A stretch of DNA of 41,877 nucleotides from Nocardioides jensenii JCM 1364 = NBRC 14755 (GCF_001552535.1 NZ_BCRJ01000044.1:1-41877), one strand, 5' to 3'; counted from the first letter of the stretch, positions 8,954 to 18,900 are shown. Translations and numbers: made by a program. The notes: generated by a model not told the origin, from the letters alone.

Positions 8954-9328
8954 GTGAACACCTCCACTGACTCGCGCGCGGTGCGCCGCGCCGCCAGGTT
9001 CGCCACTGTCACCGCGATGTTCGGCATCCTCGCCGGGGCAGCGGTGCTTGCCTCACCGGCTCAGGCCAGTGTCCCGGACGGCTGGAGCAACCCGGCCGAC
9101 GTCGACCCGCTGCACGCGATCGCACTGCTCGCCGGTGTCCCGCTCCTCCTGTTCGTCGTGATCGCGCTGGCGGTCTACCTGCCCTCGCTGGCCCGGGGTG
9201 AGAAGTTCTCCGGTGGCGCCGCGGGGCCCGACCCCGAGTGGTTCGGTGGGCCGCGCAAGGGAAACGACGAGCTCGCCGCCCCCGACACTGCTGAGTCGCA
9301 GGCGGGTGGCGCAAGTGGCCAGTGGTGA
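8954..9328 (+). CDS. Small secreted/membrane protein of unknown function
   Basis: A 124-residue protein. A basic N-terminus and hydrophobic stretch ending ASPAQASVPDG (about residues 12-40) look like a cleavable signal sequence. A second hydrophobic helix at about 54-75 (AIALLAGVPLLLFVVIALAVYL) anchors it. The rest is a short polar cytoplasmic tail (EKFSGGAAGPDPEWFGGPRK). I recognise no family. The stop lies inside the next reading frame (DUF5130), so the two genes are coupled and probably act together at the membrane. The divergent mscS gene is 60 bp away. Confidence 0.72.
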   Translation: MNTSTDSRAVRRAARFATVTAMFGILAGAAVLASPAQASVPDGWSNPADVDPLHAIALLAGVPLLLFVVIALAVYLPSLARGEKFSGGAAGPDPEWFGGPRKGNDELAAPDTAESQAGGASGQW

Positions 9329-9683
9329 CTTCTTCAGCAACGCCGAGCGCCTCGCGATCGACACCACGATCCGCAAGTCGGAGCAGCTGTGCCGCTTCGA
9401 GTTCTCGGTGTTCGTCGGCCCGGTCGAGGGTGAGCCCCGGCCGTTCGCGACCCGCCTGCACAACACTCTCGTCGCCCCGACGAAGAGCATCCTGATCCTG
9501 GTCGACCCGGCCGAGCGGATCCTCGAGATCGTCACCGGTGCCGCCGTACGCCGCAGGGTGACCGACGCCGAGATCGACCATGTGGTGACCGCCATGTCCT
9601 CGCACTTCGCCGAGGGCAACCTGGCCGACGGCATCCGCCAGGGCATCACCCAGATCGCGGAGCACGCGCACGCCACGGCCTGA
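9306..9683 (+). CDS. DUF5130 family protein
   Basis: A 125-residue soluble protein that resembles the DUF5130 family found next to pepN in actinobacteria (mycobacterial Rv2468c type). Features: DFFSNAERLAIDTTIRKSE, then RFEFSVFVGPVEGEP, ILILVDPAERILEIVTG, and a helical end with HFAEGNLADGIRQGITQIAEHA. The arrangement recalls the TPM/MOLO1 fold found in extracytoplasmic proteins, but no signal peptide is present here. The start is uncertain: the GTG at 9306 overlaps the preceding gene by 23 bp and another GTG lies at 9315. The biochemical role is unknown. Tight coupling to a small membrane protein suggests a membrane-associated pair. Confidence 0.75.
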   Translation: MAQVASGDFFSNAERLAIDTTIRKSEQLCRFEFSVFVGPVEGEPRPFATRLHNTLVAPTKSILILVDPAERILEIVTGAAVRRRVTDAEIDHVVTAMSSHFAEGNLADGIRQGITQIAEHAHATA

Positions 9684-9695
9684 ACCTGCAGGAAA

Positions 9696-9755
9696 CCCCG
9701 GTGCACCGGGGAAACCGATGCTCCCCACGGAGAATGTTCCGTGGGGAGCATCGGT
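9696..9755. terminator. Tandem palindromes, bidirectional terminator
   Basis: Two hairpins lie between convergent genes. The first is a perfect 16-nt palindrome at 9696-9711. The second is an 18-bp stem (9714-9731 with 9738-9755) with a 6-nt loop GAATGT. The second is strong in both orientations and should end both the DUF5130 transcript and the pepN transcript. Confidence 0.75.
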
Positions 9756-9774
9756 ATCTCGTGGGAAGTGAGCC

Positions 9775-12327
9775 TCAGCTCGCGTCGCAGGCCCGGGCGG
9801 CCAGGGCCCGGACGATCTCGGCGCGGGCCTCGTTGACATAGCGCACGGCACCCTTGGGGGCCTTCGTCTCGGTCAGCCAGGCGTCGAGGCGCTCGACGGT
9901 GGCCGCGGTGCCGAGGGCCTTGGGGAAGCCGTACTCGAGCACGACCGACCCCTTGTGGAAGCCGAGGACGTCGATGCCGACCTCGGCCGCCTCGAGGTAC
10001 TTCTCGAGGTACGGCGCCAGCACCTCCTCCTGCCCGAAGCGGAAGATCGAGAAGACCATCTCGCGTGAGGTCTCGTTAGGCGTCTCGGGATCCATGATCG
10101 CGGCCCAGCCGGCGGCCTTGGCGTCCGCATCGGGACGGGACACGCGTGCGGCCGCGGCCTTCTCCTTGCCGGAGATGGTCTTGTCACGCTCGAGCTCCGC
10201 GGCGATCTCGGCCTCGCCGAACCGGCCGACCTTGGCCAGCACGGTGATCAGGGCCCACCGCAGGTCCTGGTCGACGGCGAGGCCCTCGACCACGAACGAT
10301 CCGTCGAGCAGGCCGGCCACCTCGTCGACGGCCGCATCACTGTGCGCCGCCCCGGCCCAGCTGCGGGCGAAGGTGAGCTGGTGGTCGCTGCCGGCCTCCG
10401 CGGCCAGCAGCAGCTCGCGCAGCCCGGACTCCCAACGAGCCTTCTGCTCGGCACGGCCAGCCGGGTCGGAGTAGAACTCCACCGCGAGGGCGGTGGAGGC
10501 GGGGATCCGGGTCACGCCCCAGGCGTCGGTCTCGCTGCCGATGTTGGCCAGCACGAGGTCGAGCCAGTCGCGGGTGCGCATCTCGCCGTCACGGGTCATG
10601 TCCCACGCCGAGCCCCACACCAGTGCCCGTGCCAGGGAGTCGTCGAGCTTGGAGAGTCCGTCGATCGCGGTGGTGAGCGACCGCTCGTCGAGACGGATCT
10701 TCGCGTAGGCGTGGTCCTCGTCGTTGAGCAGCAGCAGGTCGGGCTGCGCGGCGCCGATCAGCTCCTTCACGTCGGTGGACTCGCCCTCGACGTCGACCTC
10801 GACGTAGTCGCGGCGCACCAGCCGGCCATCGACCTCGTCGTACATGCCGATGCCGAGGCGGTGCCGGCGCAGCGTCGGCCAGTCGGCGTGCGCACTCTGG
10901 CGTACGGCGAACGCGGAGTAGTTGCCCTCGGCGTCGAGCTCGAACGACGGAGTCAGGGTGTTGACGCCGGCGGTCTGGAGCCACTCCTGTGCCCAGCTCT
11001 GGAGCTCACGGCCCGACGACTTCTCGAGCGCGGCGAGCAGGTCGGAGAACTCGGGGTTGCCGAAGGCGAAGTCCTTGAAGTACTGACGCAGGCCCGCCAG
11101 GAACGGGTCGAGGCCGACCCAGGCCACCAGCTGCTTGAGCACCGAGGCGCCCTTGGCATAGGTGATCATGTCGAAGTTGACCTCGACCGCGTGCAGGTCG
11201 ACGTTGTCGGCCGCGATCGGGTGCGTCGAGGGCAGCTGGTCGGCGCGGTAGCCGGTCTGCTTGCGGGCGTTGGCGAATCCGGTCCAGGCATCGTCGAAGT
11301 CGGTGGCGTTGGCCTCGCACCAGTAGCAGGCCCACTCCGCGAACGACTCGTTGAGCCAGAGGTCGTCCCACCACTTCATGGTGACCAGGTCACCGAACCA
11401 CATGTGCGCCATCTCGTGGGTGATCACCGAGGTGCGGAACTCGAAGAACGAGCGCGGCTGACGCGAGCGAGGGAGGTACTCGTCGCGCAGCGTCACGCAG
11501 CCGGCGTTCTCCATGGCTCCCATGTTGTATTCGGGCACGTAGAGCTGGTCGTACTTCCCGAAGGGATAGGGGTAGTCGAACTGCTCCTCGAAGAACTCGA
11601 AGCTCTGCTTGGTGAGCTTCACCAGCTCGGCGGTGTCCATGTGCTCCTTGATGGACTGGCGGCAGTAGTGCCCCAGGGGGATCTCGCCGAACTTGCCGAC
11701 GTAGGTGTCGAACTCGCCGTGGTACTCGCCGGCCACGATCGCAGTGATGTAGGTCGACATCTTCTTGGTCTCGGGGAAGTTCCACACCGAGTTGCCGTTG
11801 CCGAGGTCCACCGGGTCGGGCGTCGGGGCGTTGGAGACGACCACCCAGTGCGAGGGCGCGGTGACGTTGAACGTGAAGACGGACTTCAGGTCGGGCTGTT
11901 CGAACGTGGTGAAGACGCGGCGGGCGTCGGGCACCTCGAACTGCGAGTAGAGGTAGACCCGGTCGTCGACGGGGTCGACGAACCGGTGCAGGCCCTCACC
12001 GGTGTTGGAGTAGGCACAGTCGGCGACCACGACCAGCTCGTTGTCGGCGGCCAGGCCCTCCAGCGTGATCCGGCTGTCGGCGTACGCCGTCGCGGGCTCG
12101 AGGGAGCGACCGTTCAGCGTGATCGAGTGCACCGTGGCGCCGACGAGGTCGGCGAAGGTGGTTGCTCCCGGATCGGTGCAGGCGAAGCGGATCGTCGTCG
12201 TCGAGGCGAAGGTGGTCTCCACGGCGTCTGTTCGCGGGGCGATGTCGAGGTCCACGATGTAGGACTCGACACTGAGGAGGGCGGCGCGGGTCTGCGCTTC
12301 CTCGCGGGTGAGGTTGGTTCCAGGCAT
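9775..12327 (-). CDS. pepN: Aminopeptidase N (M1 family zinc metallopeptidase)
   Basis: An 850-residue M1 aminopeptidase that removes N-terminal residues from peptides, finishing degradation begun by Clp and other proteases. The substrate-binding GAMEN motif is in YNMGAMENAGCVTLRDEY. Zinc and catalytic residues are HEMAH followed 18 residues later by the glutamate of LNESFAEW (HExxH-x18-E). Length equals the actinobacterial PepN class (about 850 aa) with its ERAP1-like C-terminal helical domain. The frame is open another 645 codons upstream, but that extension is only a high-GC shadow over chrA and other genes. The ATG of MPGTNLTREEAQ is 7 nt after CATGAT; in-frame ATGs 3 and 4 codons earlier are possible. 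Confidence 0.95.
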   Translation of the reverse strand: MPGTNLTREEAQTRAALLSVESYIVDLDIAPRTDAVETTFASTTTIRFACTDPGATTFADLVGATVHSITLNGRSLEPATAYADSRITLEGLAADNELVVVADCAYSNTGEGLHRFVDPVDDRVYLYSQFEVPDARRVFTTFEQPDLKSVFTFNVTAPSHWVVVSNAPTPDPVDLGNGNSVWNFPETKKMSTYITAIVAGEYHGEFDTYVGKFGEIPLGHYCRQSIKEHMDTAELVKLTKQSFEFFEEQFDYPYPFGKYDQLYVPEYNMGAMENAGCVTLRDEYLPRSRQPRSFFEFRTSVITHEMAHMWFGDLVTMKWWDDLWLNESFAEWACYWCEANATDFDDAWTGFANARKQTGYRADQLPSTHPIAADNVDLHAVEVNFDMITYAKGASVLKQLVAWVGLDPFLAGLRQYFKDFAFGNPEFSDLLAALEKSSGRELQSWAQEWLQTAGVNTLTPSFELDAEGNYSAFAVRQSAHADWPTLRRHRLGIGMYDEVDGRLVRRDYVEVDVEGESTDVKELIGAAQPDLLLLNDEDHAYAKIRLDERSLTTAIDGLSKLDDSLARALVWGSAWDMTRDGEMRTRDWLDLVLANIGSETDAWGVTRIPASTALAVEFYSDPAGRAEQKARWESGLRELLLAAEAGSDHQLTFARSWAGAAHSDAAVDEVAGLLDGSFVVEGLAVDQDLRWALITVLAKVGRFGEAEIAAELERDKTISGKEKAAAARVSRPDADAKAAGWAAIMDPETPNETSREMVFSIFRFGQEEVLAPYLEKYLEAAEVGIDVLGFHKGSVVLEYGFPKALGTAATVERLDAWLTETKAPKGAVRYVNEARAEIVRALAARACDAS

Positions 12328-12334
12328 GCCCAGC

Positions 12335-12340
12335 ATCATG
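12335..12340 (-). promoter_or_regulatory. -10 box, leaderless start of pepN
   Basis: CATGAT on the minus strand followed by 7 nt and the ATG. It contains an alternative in-frame ATG, so the assignment is less certain than others. Confidence 0.4.
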
Positions 12341-12402
12341 TCACCCACGTCACAACGCGATCCAATTGTGACCCGGGGCCGGCCTGGCCCGGCCCGACCC
12401 GG

Positions 12403-12408
12403 CAGGAT
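12403..12408 (+). promoter_or_regulatory. -10 box before chrA-family gene
   Basis: CAGGAT lies 6 nt before the ATG. The same bases could act as a weak Shine-Dalgarno sequence (AGGA), so either reading is possible. Confidence 0.4.
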
Positions 12409-12414
12409 GGGCGC

Positions 12415-13524
<1,110 letters not shown>

Positions 13525-13575
13525 GAGGGAGTCCGAGGCCGGGAACAATCGCCGGCACGAGCTGGTTCCCCCGAC

Positions 13576-14175
13576 ATGACGAAAGCTGACTTCTGGTTCG
13601 ATCCGCTGTGCCCGTTCGCCTGGCTGACCTCTCGCTGGATCCTCGAGGTGGAGAAGGTCCGCGACATCGAGGTGCAGTGGCACGTGATGAGCCTTGCCTA
13701 CCTCAACCAGGACAAGGACATCCCCGACGATTACCGCACGATGCTGGAGCCCGCGTGGGGTCCGGTGCGCGTCGCGATCGCGGCCGAGCAGGCGCACGGC
13801 AACGAGGTGCTGCTGCCGCTCTACACCGCGATGGGCAACCTGATCCACCTCGAGAAGCAGCCGATCAGCCGCGAGCTCGTCGAGAAGGCGCTCTCCGAGG
13901 CCGATCTGCCGCTCGAGCTGGCCGATGCCATGGAGTCCACCGACTACGACGAGGCGCTGAAGAAGTCGCACCACGCGGGCATGGACCAGGTCGGCGAAGA
14001 GGTCGGCACCCCCGTCATCTCCATCGAGGACACGGCGTTCTTCGGCCCGGTGATCACCAAGACGCCTCGCGGTGAAGAGGCCGGGAAGCTCTGGGATGCG
14101 GCGGTCGGGCTGGCCGCGTACCCGTACTTCTTCGAGCTCAAGCGCACCCGCACCGGAGATCTCGACTTCAGCTGA
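13576..14175 (+). CDS. DsbA-like mycothiol-dependent oxidoreductase (Rv2466c family), CxxA active site
   Basis: A 199-residue thioredoxin-fold protein with an inserted helical domain. It closely resembles mycobacterial Rv2466c as I remember it (shared blocks FWFDPLCP, SRWILEVEKVRDIEV, GPVRVAIAAEQAHG, LYTAMGN, KSHHAGMDQVGE, FFGPV and PRGEEAGKLWDA). That enzyme uses mycothiol to reduce nitro compounds and disulfides. The active site here is C12-P-F-A15, so the second cysteine of the CPWC motif is an alanine. A monothiol mechanism through mixed disulfides with mycothiol would fit. The catalytic cis-proline loop EEVGTPVIS is present. No signal peptide, so cytoplasmic. The ATG has no clear Shine-Dalgarno sequence and no -10 box at 7 nt; it lies 51 bp after chrA and may be co-transcribed. 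Confidence 0.9.
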   Translation: MTKADFWFDPLCPFAWLTSRWILEVEKVRDIEVQWHVMSLAYLNQDKDIPDDYRTMLEPAWGPVRVAIAAEQAHGNEVLLPLYTAMGNLIHLEKQPISRELVEKALSEADLPLELADAMESTDYDEALKKSHHAGMDQVGEEVGTPVISIEDTAFFGPVITKTPRGEEAGKLWDAAVGLAAYPYFFELKRTRTGDLDFS

Positions 14176-14275
14176 GCCGGCCGCTCCTGGACGAGCCGAG
14201 CCCACGGGGATTCGCCACCCGACGACTCGCCGGTGATCGAATTTGTGACAGATGTGGCGCATGATGGATCAGGTC

Positions 14276-15508
14276 ATGTCTGTTACTCGGAGAGATTCTG
14301 CCCGTCCGTCGCACCGGGTCGGCGTGTGCGTGGCCCTGGTCACCGCCCTCGTCGGCACCGCGCTCGTCGCGCTCGTCTGGTCCGGTGGTGGGGCCGGTGA
14401 CCGAGGCGCGCGCACCGCGAGCGGAACCGACCCCGACGTGCGCCTGGTCAAGGACAGGGGCAGCGTCGTGCGTGCCGCCACGCTCCCACTGGCCCGAGCC
14501 GCGGCCCTGGGCCTTGCTGCCGATGCCCGTGGCGGTGGGATCCAGACCCAGCCCATGTCCACCGACGACTACAAGATGGTCGCGGTCACCTGGGAGACCG
14601 GGAACCCCGAGGTCGAGGTGCGCGTCCGCAGGACTCGCGGTTGGTCCGGGTGGACACATCTCGACACGCTCACCGACCTCCCGACCGTGGGCGAGGCCGA
14701 GTCGCGCCAGGCGGAGCGGCACGGCACCGAGCTGCTGTGGGTCGGCGAGGCCGACGGCGTGCAGGTCCGCTCGACTGACCGCACCGAGCTCGAGCTGGTC
14801 CTCATCGACCCGGGCGAGCTGGCCACGGACGACACCGCGACCCCCAGCACCACGACCACGACCACGGCCACGCGCACCGCGACCGCCCGCCGCCCCCGGT
14901 CGGCGCCGCGACCACCGCTCTACGACCGTGGAGTCTGGAAGCCCAACCCCGACTGGCTGAACGGGTCGCCCTACTACACGAACATCATCAAGCAGGTGCA
15001 CGTGCACCACACTGCCTCGGCCAACGGCTACTCGCGGGCCGACGTACCCGCCATCCTCCGCGGCATGTACCGCTACCACACCCAGACGCTCGGCTGGTTC
15101 GACATCGGCTACAACTTCCTGGTCGACCGCTTCGGCCGCAGCTGGATCGGGCGGTCGGGTGGGGCTCGCAAGCGAGTCCGCGGGGCGCACACGCTCGGCT
15201 TCAACCACAACAGCGTGGGCATCGCGGTGATCGGCAACTACCAGTCGAAGAATCCGACGAGGTACGCCGTCACCGCGATCGTCCGTCTCGCGGCCTGGAA
15301 GCTCGACCTGGACGGCCAGCACGCGACGGGTCGCACGTGGATGTACTCCAAGGGGAGTGACAAGTACCCCGCCGGCCGGAGGGTCGCGCTCTACCGGATC
15401 GACGGTCACCGCGACACCAATGACACGGCCTGCCCGGGAGCCCGGCTCTACCGGTTGCTGCCGGACATCCGCACCCGGGCCGAGCGCAGACTCCGCTACT
15501 ACAGCTGA
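14276..15508 (+). CDS. Secreted N-acetylmuramoyl-L-alanine amidase (PGRP/amidase_2 domain)
   Basis: A 410-residue exported enzyme expected to cut the amide bond between muramic acid and the stem peptide of peptidoglycan. It has a signal sequence or N-terminal anchor (VGVCVALVTALVGTALVALVW, within the first 40 residues), an N-terminal domain of about 160 residues, a Thr-rich Arg/Pro-rich linker, then the catalytic domain. Zinc ligands visible are the histidine in VHVHHTAS, the histidine in IDGHRDTND and the cysteine in TACPGARLY. SVGIAVIGNY is also typical of bacterial PGRP-like amidases. An alternative start eight codons upstream (14252) is possible. The 76-bp gap before it holds no clear promoter; CATGAT lies 10 nt before this ATG. 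Confidence 0.88.
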   Translation: MSVTRRDSARPSHRVGVCVALVTALVGTALVALVWSGGGAGDRGARTASGTDPDVRLVKDRGSVVRAATLPLARAAALGLAADARGGGIQTQPMSTDDYKMVAVTWETGNPEVEVRVRRTRGWSGWTHLDTLTDLPTVGEAESRQAERHGTELLWVGEADGVQVRSTDRTELELVLIDPGELATDDTATPSTTTTTTATRTATARRPRSAPRPPLYDRGVWKPNPDWLNGSPYYTNIIKQVHVHHTASANGYSRADVPAILRGMYRYHTQTLGWFDIGYNFLVDRFGRSWIGRSGGARKRVRGAHTLGFNHNSVGIAVIGNYQSKNPTRYAVTAIVRLAAWKLDLDGQHATGRTWMYSKGSDKYPAGRRVALYRIDGHRDTNDTACPGARLYRLLPDIRTRAERRLRYYS

Positions 15509-15565
15509 CGAGCTCGGCTGCCGGATCGGCCGGCGAGGTCGGCCGGCGCCTTCTTGGCGGCGGGC

Positions 15566-16246
15566 TCAGCCGGAGGTGACCGCCGCGGTGGTGGCGGCCG
15601 TGGTCGCCGCGGTCATCGCGGCCTGCGCCGAGACGACCGCGTCGCGCACGGCCTTGGCGGCCCACTCGCCGTCGGCGATCTCCTTCGCCCGGCTGCGAAT
15701 CTGCCGGGCGGCGATGCCGTGGTTGTCGGCGAGGATGCGGTGCGCCTTGCTCACGGCGTGCAACAGCGCGATCAGGGCGGCGGTCCGGTCCTCGGGACGC
15801 GCGCCCTCGAGCAGGGCCGCAGCCAGCTGCCGGCGTACGACGTCCTCGTGGCTGGAGTCGATCGCGGGCCACCGCTCCCGCGGAAAGATGCCCCACACCC
15901 TGTCCTCCTGGTGCGCGACGATGCCACGCTCGACCAGGCGCTCGAGCAGGGTCTCCTTCAGACCCTTGCCGAGGCGGTTCACGAGGTCCTGGGCGGTGCG
16001 CTCCTTGTCGCCGGTGGTGCGCAGTGCATCGACCAGGATCGGGTCGGACGGCTGCCGGGCGTCGGTCAGCACGTGCACCTTCGCGGACGACCAGGCCCCG
16101 TTCTTGCGGACCTCGAGGGACTCGGCCATGGCCAGCTCGAGCAGCACCGCACCGCCGAGCAGCGGGGTGAGATAGGTGGCGTCGAGCTTCCCGGAGTCGT
16201 CGTCGAGCAGGAGCAGCAGCAGGTCTTCGGCGATCAGCGTGGACAT
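15566..16246 (-). CDS. GOLPH3/GPP34-family phosphoprotein
   Basis: A 226-residue soluble protein of the GPP34 (GOLPH3-like) family, widespread in actinobacteria. Diagnostic parts: the N-terminal TLIAEDLLLLLLDDDSGKL, then LGGAVLLELAMAE, and the helical repeats ending RILADNHGIAARQIRSRA. Eukaryotic GOLPH3 binds phosphatidylinositol 4-phosphate on Golgi membranes; the bacterial role is unknown. The Ala/Thr-rich tail (MTAATTAATTAAV) is low complexity. An ATG two codons earlier exists, but this one is 7 nt after TACGGT and matches the family start. It is divergent from a lysophospholipid acyltransferase gene across only 51 bp, which hints at a shared membrane-lipid theme. Confidence 0.87.
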   Translation of the reverse strand: MSTLIAEDLLLLLLDDDSGKLDATYLTPLLGGAVLLELAMAESLEVRKNGAWSSAKVHVLTDARQPSDPILVDALRTTGDKERTAQDLVNRLGKGLKETLLERLVERGIVAHQEDRVWGIFPRERWPAIDSSHEDVVRRQLAAALLEGARPEDRTAALIALLHAVSKAHRILADNHGIAARQIRSRAKEIADGEWAAKAVRDAVVSAQAAMTAATTAATTAAVTSG

Positions 16247-16253
16247 GCCCATG

Positions 16254-16259
16254 ACCGTA
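16254..16259 (-). promoter_or_regulatory. -10 box, leaderless start of GPP34 gene
   Basis: TACGGT on the minus strand, 7 nt before the ATG. It decides between two ATGs six nt apart. Confidence 0.5.
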
Positions 16260-16284
16260 GCGGCCCCGCGGGAAATCGGCGTGA

Positions 16285-16290
16285 CAGCAT
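16285..16290 (+). promoter_or_regulatory. -10 box, leaderless start of plsC-like gene
   Basis: CAGCAT lies 7 nt before the ATG. It is 25 bp from the divergent GPP34 -10 box, so each promoter's -35 region falls on or beyond the other's -10. Confidence 0.5.
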
Positions 16291-16297
16291 GGCGCCC

Positions 16298-17026
16298 ATG
16301 CCTGATCTGAGTCATGAGGAAGCCCACGAGATCGCCCGGCGCGGCACCAGCAAGGTCGCCTGGGTGCTCGTGAAGCTGCTGATGATGCCGGTGCTGCGGC
16401 TGCTCTTCATGATGCGGGTGACCGGTCGGGAGAACGTCCCCGACCACGGTCCGGCAGTGATCGCCCCCAACCACAAGAGCTTCTGGGACGCGTTCTTCGT
16501 CTCGGCCGTGACGAAGCGACGGATCTTCTTCATGGGCAAGTCCGAGCTGTTCCGCGGCCGCCGCGGCCGCTTCCTGCTCCTGCTCGGTGGCTTCCCGGTC
16601 AAGCGCGGTGAGTCCGACGGCGAGGCCATCGCGACCGCCAAGGCCATCCTTGCGCGCGGTGACGTGCTGGCACTCTTCCCCGAGGGCACCCGGGTCAGCG
16701 ACCCGTTGTCGCTGGGCACTCCGCGGCGCGGGGCCGCGCGGATCGCCATCGAGGCGGGCGCGCCGATCATCCCGACCGCGATCACCGGCACCGAGAAGCG
16801 GCGCTGGCCGCTGCCGCGTCGGGTGCAGATCGCCTTCGGCGAACCGGTGCCGGTCGACGACCTGAGTGCCACCCCGGAGCTGGCCCACGCGCTGACCGCG
16901 CAGACCCTGTGGCCCACGATCGACGAGGACTACCGACGCCTCAGGGCCCGTCCCGGTGTGATCGCGGCCGGCGTGGCCGCGGTCGGTCTCGGTGTGCTGG
17001 TGCACAAGCTCCGCCACCGGCAGTGA
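16298..17026 (+). CDS. 1-acyl-sn-glycerol-3-phosphate acyltransferase (PlsC family)
   Basis: A 242-residue membrane-associated acyltransferase that adds a fatty acyl chain to lysophosphatidate or a similar acceptor. The catalytic HX4D is NHKSFWD (H59, D64). The acceptor-binding motif FPEGTR is at 127-132, and the later block PIIPTAITGTEKRR is also typical. Hydrophobic segments at about 20-40 and near the C-terminus (GVIAAGVAAVGLGVLVHKL) should anchor it. The ATG three codons upstream is possible, but this one is 7 nt after CAGCAT and is favoured. The divergent neighbour is the GPP34 protein. Substrate range cannot be read from the sequence. Confidence 0.88.
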   Translation: MPDLSHEEAHEIARRGTSKVAWVLVKLLMMPVLRLLFMMRVTGRENVPDHGPAVIAPNHKSFWDAFFVSAVTKRRIFFMGKSELFRGRRGRFLLLLGGFPVKRGESDGEAIATAKAILARGDVLALFPEGTRVSDPLSLGTPRRGAARIAIEAGAPIIPTAITGTEKRRWPLPRRVQIAFGEPVPVDDLSATPELAHALTAQTLWPTIDEDYRRLRARPGVIAAGVAAVGLGVLVHKLRHRQ

Positions 17027-17069
17027 TCCATGGTGGGAAACCGGTGTGACCCGTCCTGACCGCCCGACC

Positions 17070-17075
17070 TAGGAT
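17070..17075 (+). promoter_or_regulatory. -10 box, leaderless start of metG
   Basis: TAGGAT followed by exactly 7 nt and the ATG. No Shine-Dalgarno sequence. Confidence 0.6.
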
Positions 17076-17082
17076 CACCCCC

Positions 17083-18876
17083 ATGAGCAAAGTCCTGTCC
17101 GCCGTCGCCTGGCCGTACGCAAACGGCCCGCGCCACATCGGCCACGTGGCCGGTTTCGGTGTGCCCTCCGACGTCTTCAGCCGCTACATGCGGATGGCCG
17201 GTCACGACGTGCTCATGGTCTCCGGCACCGACGAGCACGGCACGCCGATCCTGATCGCCGCCGACGAGGCCGGCGTACCCCCTCAGGAGCTCGCCGACCG
17301 CAACCACCGGCTGATCGCCGAAGACCTCACCGCACTCGGCATCTCCTACGACCTCTACACGCGGACCACGGCACGCAACCACCACGCCGTCGTGCAGGAG
17401 ATGTTCCTGGGCGTCTACGAGAACGGCTACTTCGTCGAGCAGACGACGTACGGCGCGATCTCGCCGTCCACCGGCCGCACCCTGCCCGACCGCTACATCG
17501 AGGGCACGTGCCCGATCTGTGGCGCCGACGGTGCGCGTGGTGACCAGTGCGACAACTGCGGCAACCAGCTCGACCCGCACGAGCTGATCAACCCGAGGTC
17601 GAAGATCAACGGGGAGGTCCCGGAGTTCATCGAGACCCAGCACTTCTTCCTCGACCTGCCCGCGCTGGCCGAGGCGCTGACCGGCTGGCTCGACGAGCGC
17701 GAGGCGTCGGGCACCTGGCGCCCGAACGTGATCCGGTTCAGCCAGAACATCCTCAAGGAGATCAAGCCGCGGGCGATGACCCGTGACATCGACTGGGGCA
17801 TCGCGGTCCCGCTCGAGGGCTGGCAGGACAACCCGACGAAGAAGCTCTACGTCTGGTTCGACGCGGTGATCGGCTACCTCTCGGCGAGCATCGAGTGGGC
17901 CCGTCGCTCCGGTGACGCCGATGCCTGGCGCGCCTGGTGGAACGACCCCGAGGCCCTGTCCTACTACTTCATGGGCAAGGACAACATCACCTTCCACAGC
18001 CAGATCTGGCCGGCCGAGCTGCTGGCCTACTCAGGCAAGGGAGACAAGGGCGGCAAGCCGCGTGAGTACGGCGAGCTGAACCTGCCGACCGAGGTGGTCT
18101 CCAGCGAGTTCCTCACCATGGAGGGCAAGAAGTTCTCCTCCTCCAAGCGCGTGGTGATCTACGTCCGCGACCTGCTCAGCCGCTACCAGCCCGACGCGTT
18201 CCGCTACTTCGTGGCCGCCGCCGGTCCGGAGAACCAGGACTCCGACTTCACCTGGGCCGAGTTCGTCCGCCGCACGAACGACGAACTGGTCGCAGGGTGG
18301 GGCAACCTGGTCAACCGCACGGCCACCCTGATCGCCAAGAACTTCGGCGAGATCCCGGCCGCCGGTGAGCTCACCGACGAGGACAGCACGATCCTGGCCA
18401 CCGTCGAGGCGGCCTTCGGCAGCGTCGGCGACCTGCTCGGCGCCCACCGCCAGAAGCAGGCGATCAGCGAGGCGATGCGGGCCGTCGCCGAGGTGAACAA
18501 GTACGTCACCGACACCGCTCCGTGGACCCTCAAGGGCGACGACCAGCGCGAGCGACTGGGCACCGTGCTGCACGTGGTCGCCCAGTGCGTGGCCGACCTC
18601 AACCTCGTGCTGTCGCCGTTCCTGCCGTTCTCGGCCAACGCGGTCGACGAGGTCTTCGGTGGCGCCGGCGACGTGCAGCCGATGCCGCACGTGGTCGAGG
18701 CCGACGACCTCGACGGCGGGGCCGGCTACCCGATCATCACCGGCGACTACCGCGGGGTCCGGGCCTGGGAGCGGGCGCCGATCAAGGTCGGTACGCCGAT
18801 CGCGAAGCCGACTCCGGTCTTCGTGAAGCTCGACACCGCGATCGTCGACGAGGAGCTGGCCCGGCTCGCCGAGTGA
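17083..18876 (+). CDS. metG: Methionyl-tRNA synthetase
   Basis: A 597-residue class I synthetase that charges tRNA-Met. The HIGH motif is at residues 18-21 ([10 protein letters not shown]). The connective-peptide zinc knuckle is [18 protein letters not shown]. The KMSKS loop reads KKFSSSKR, a normal MetRS variant. The anticodon-binding helical domain follows ([24 protein letters not shown]). No tRNA-binding EMAP-like domain is attached at the C-terminus. It is longer than the mycobacterial enzyme because of the four-cysteine knuckle region. It lies alone, probably on its own leaderless mRNA. Confidence 0.95.
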   Translation: MSKVLSAVAWPYANGPRHIGHVAGFGVPSDVFSRYMRMAGHDVLMVSGTDEHGTPILIAADEAGVPPQELADRNHRLIAEDLTALGISYDLYTRTTARNHHAVVQEMFLGVYENGYFVEQTTYGAISPSTGRTLPDRYIEGTCPICGADGARGDQCDNCGNQLDPHELINPRSKINGEVPEFIETQHFFLDLPALAEALTGWLDEREASGTWRPNVIRFSQNILKEIKPRAMTRDIDWGIAVPLEGWQDNPTKKLYVWFDAVIGYLSASIEWARRSGDADAWRAWWNDPEALSYYFMGKDNITFHSQIWPAELLAYSGKGDKGGKPREYGELNLPTEVVSSEFLTMEGKKFSSSKRVVIYVRDLLSRYQPDAFRYFVAAAGPENQDSDFTWAEFVRRTNDELVAGWGNLVNRTATLIAKNFGEIPAAGELTDEDSTILATVEAAFGSVGDLLGAHRQKQAISEAMRAVAEVNKYVTDTAPWTLKGDDQRERLGTVLHVVAQCVADLNLVLSPFLPFSANAVDEVFGGAGDVQPMPHVVEADDLDGGAGYPIITGDYRGVRAWERAPIKVGTPIAKPTPVFVKLDTAIVDEELARLAE

Positions 18877-18900
18877 GGATGCTCGGTCCGCCCGCCCTGC

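Noticed and set aside
10342..12414. Open frame upstream of and in phase with chrA
   Set aside because: It is the antisense shadow of pepN. CHR-domain homology begins at 12415, where an ATG with an upstream start signal is found.
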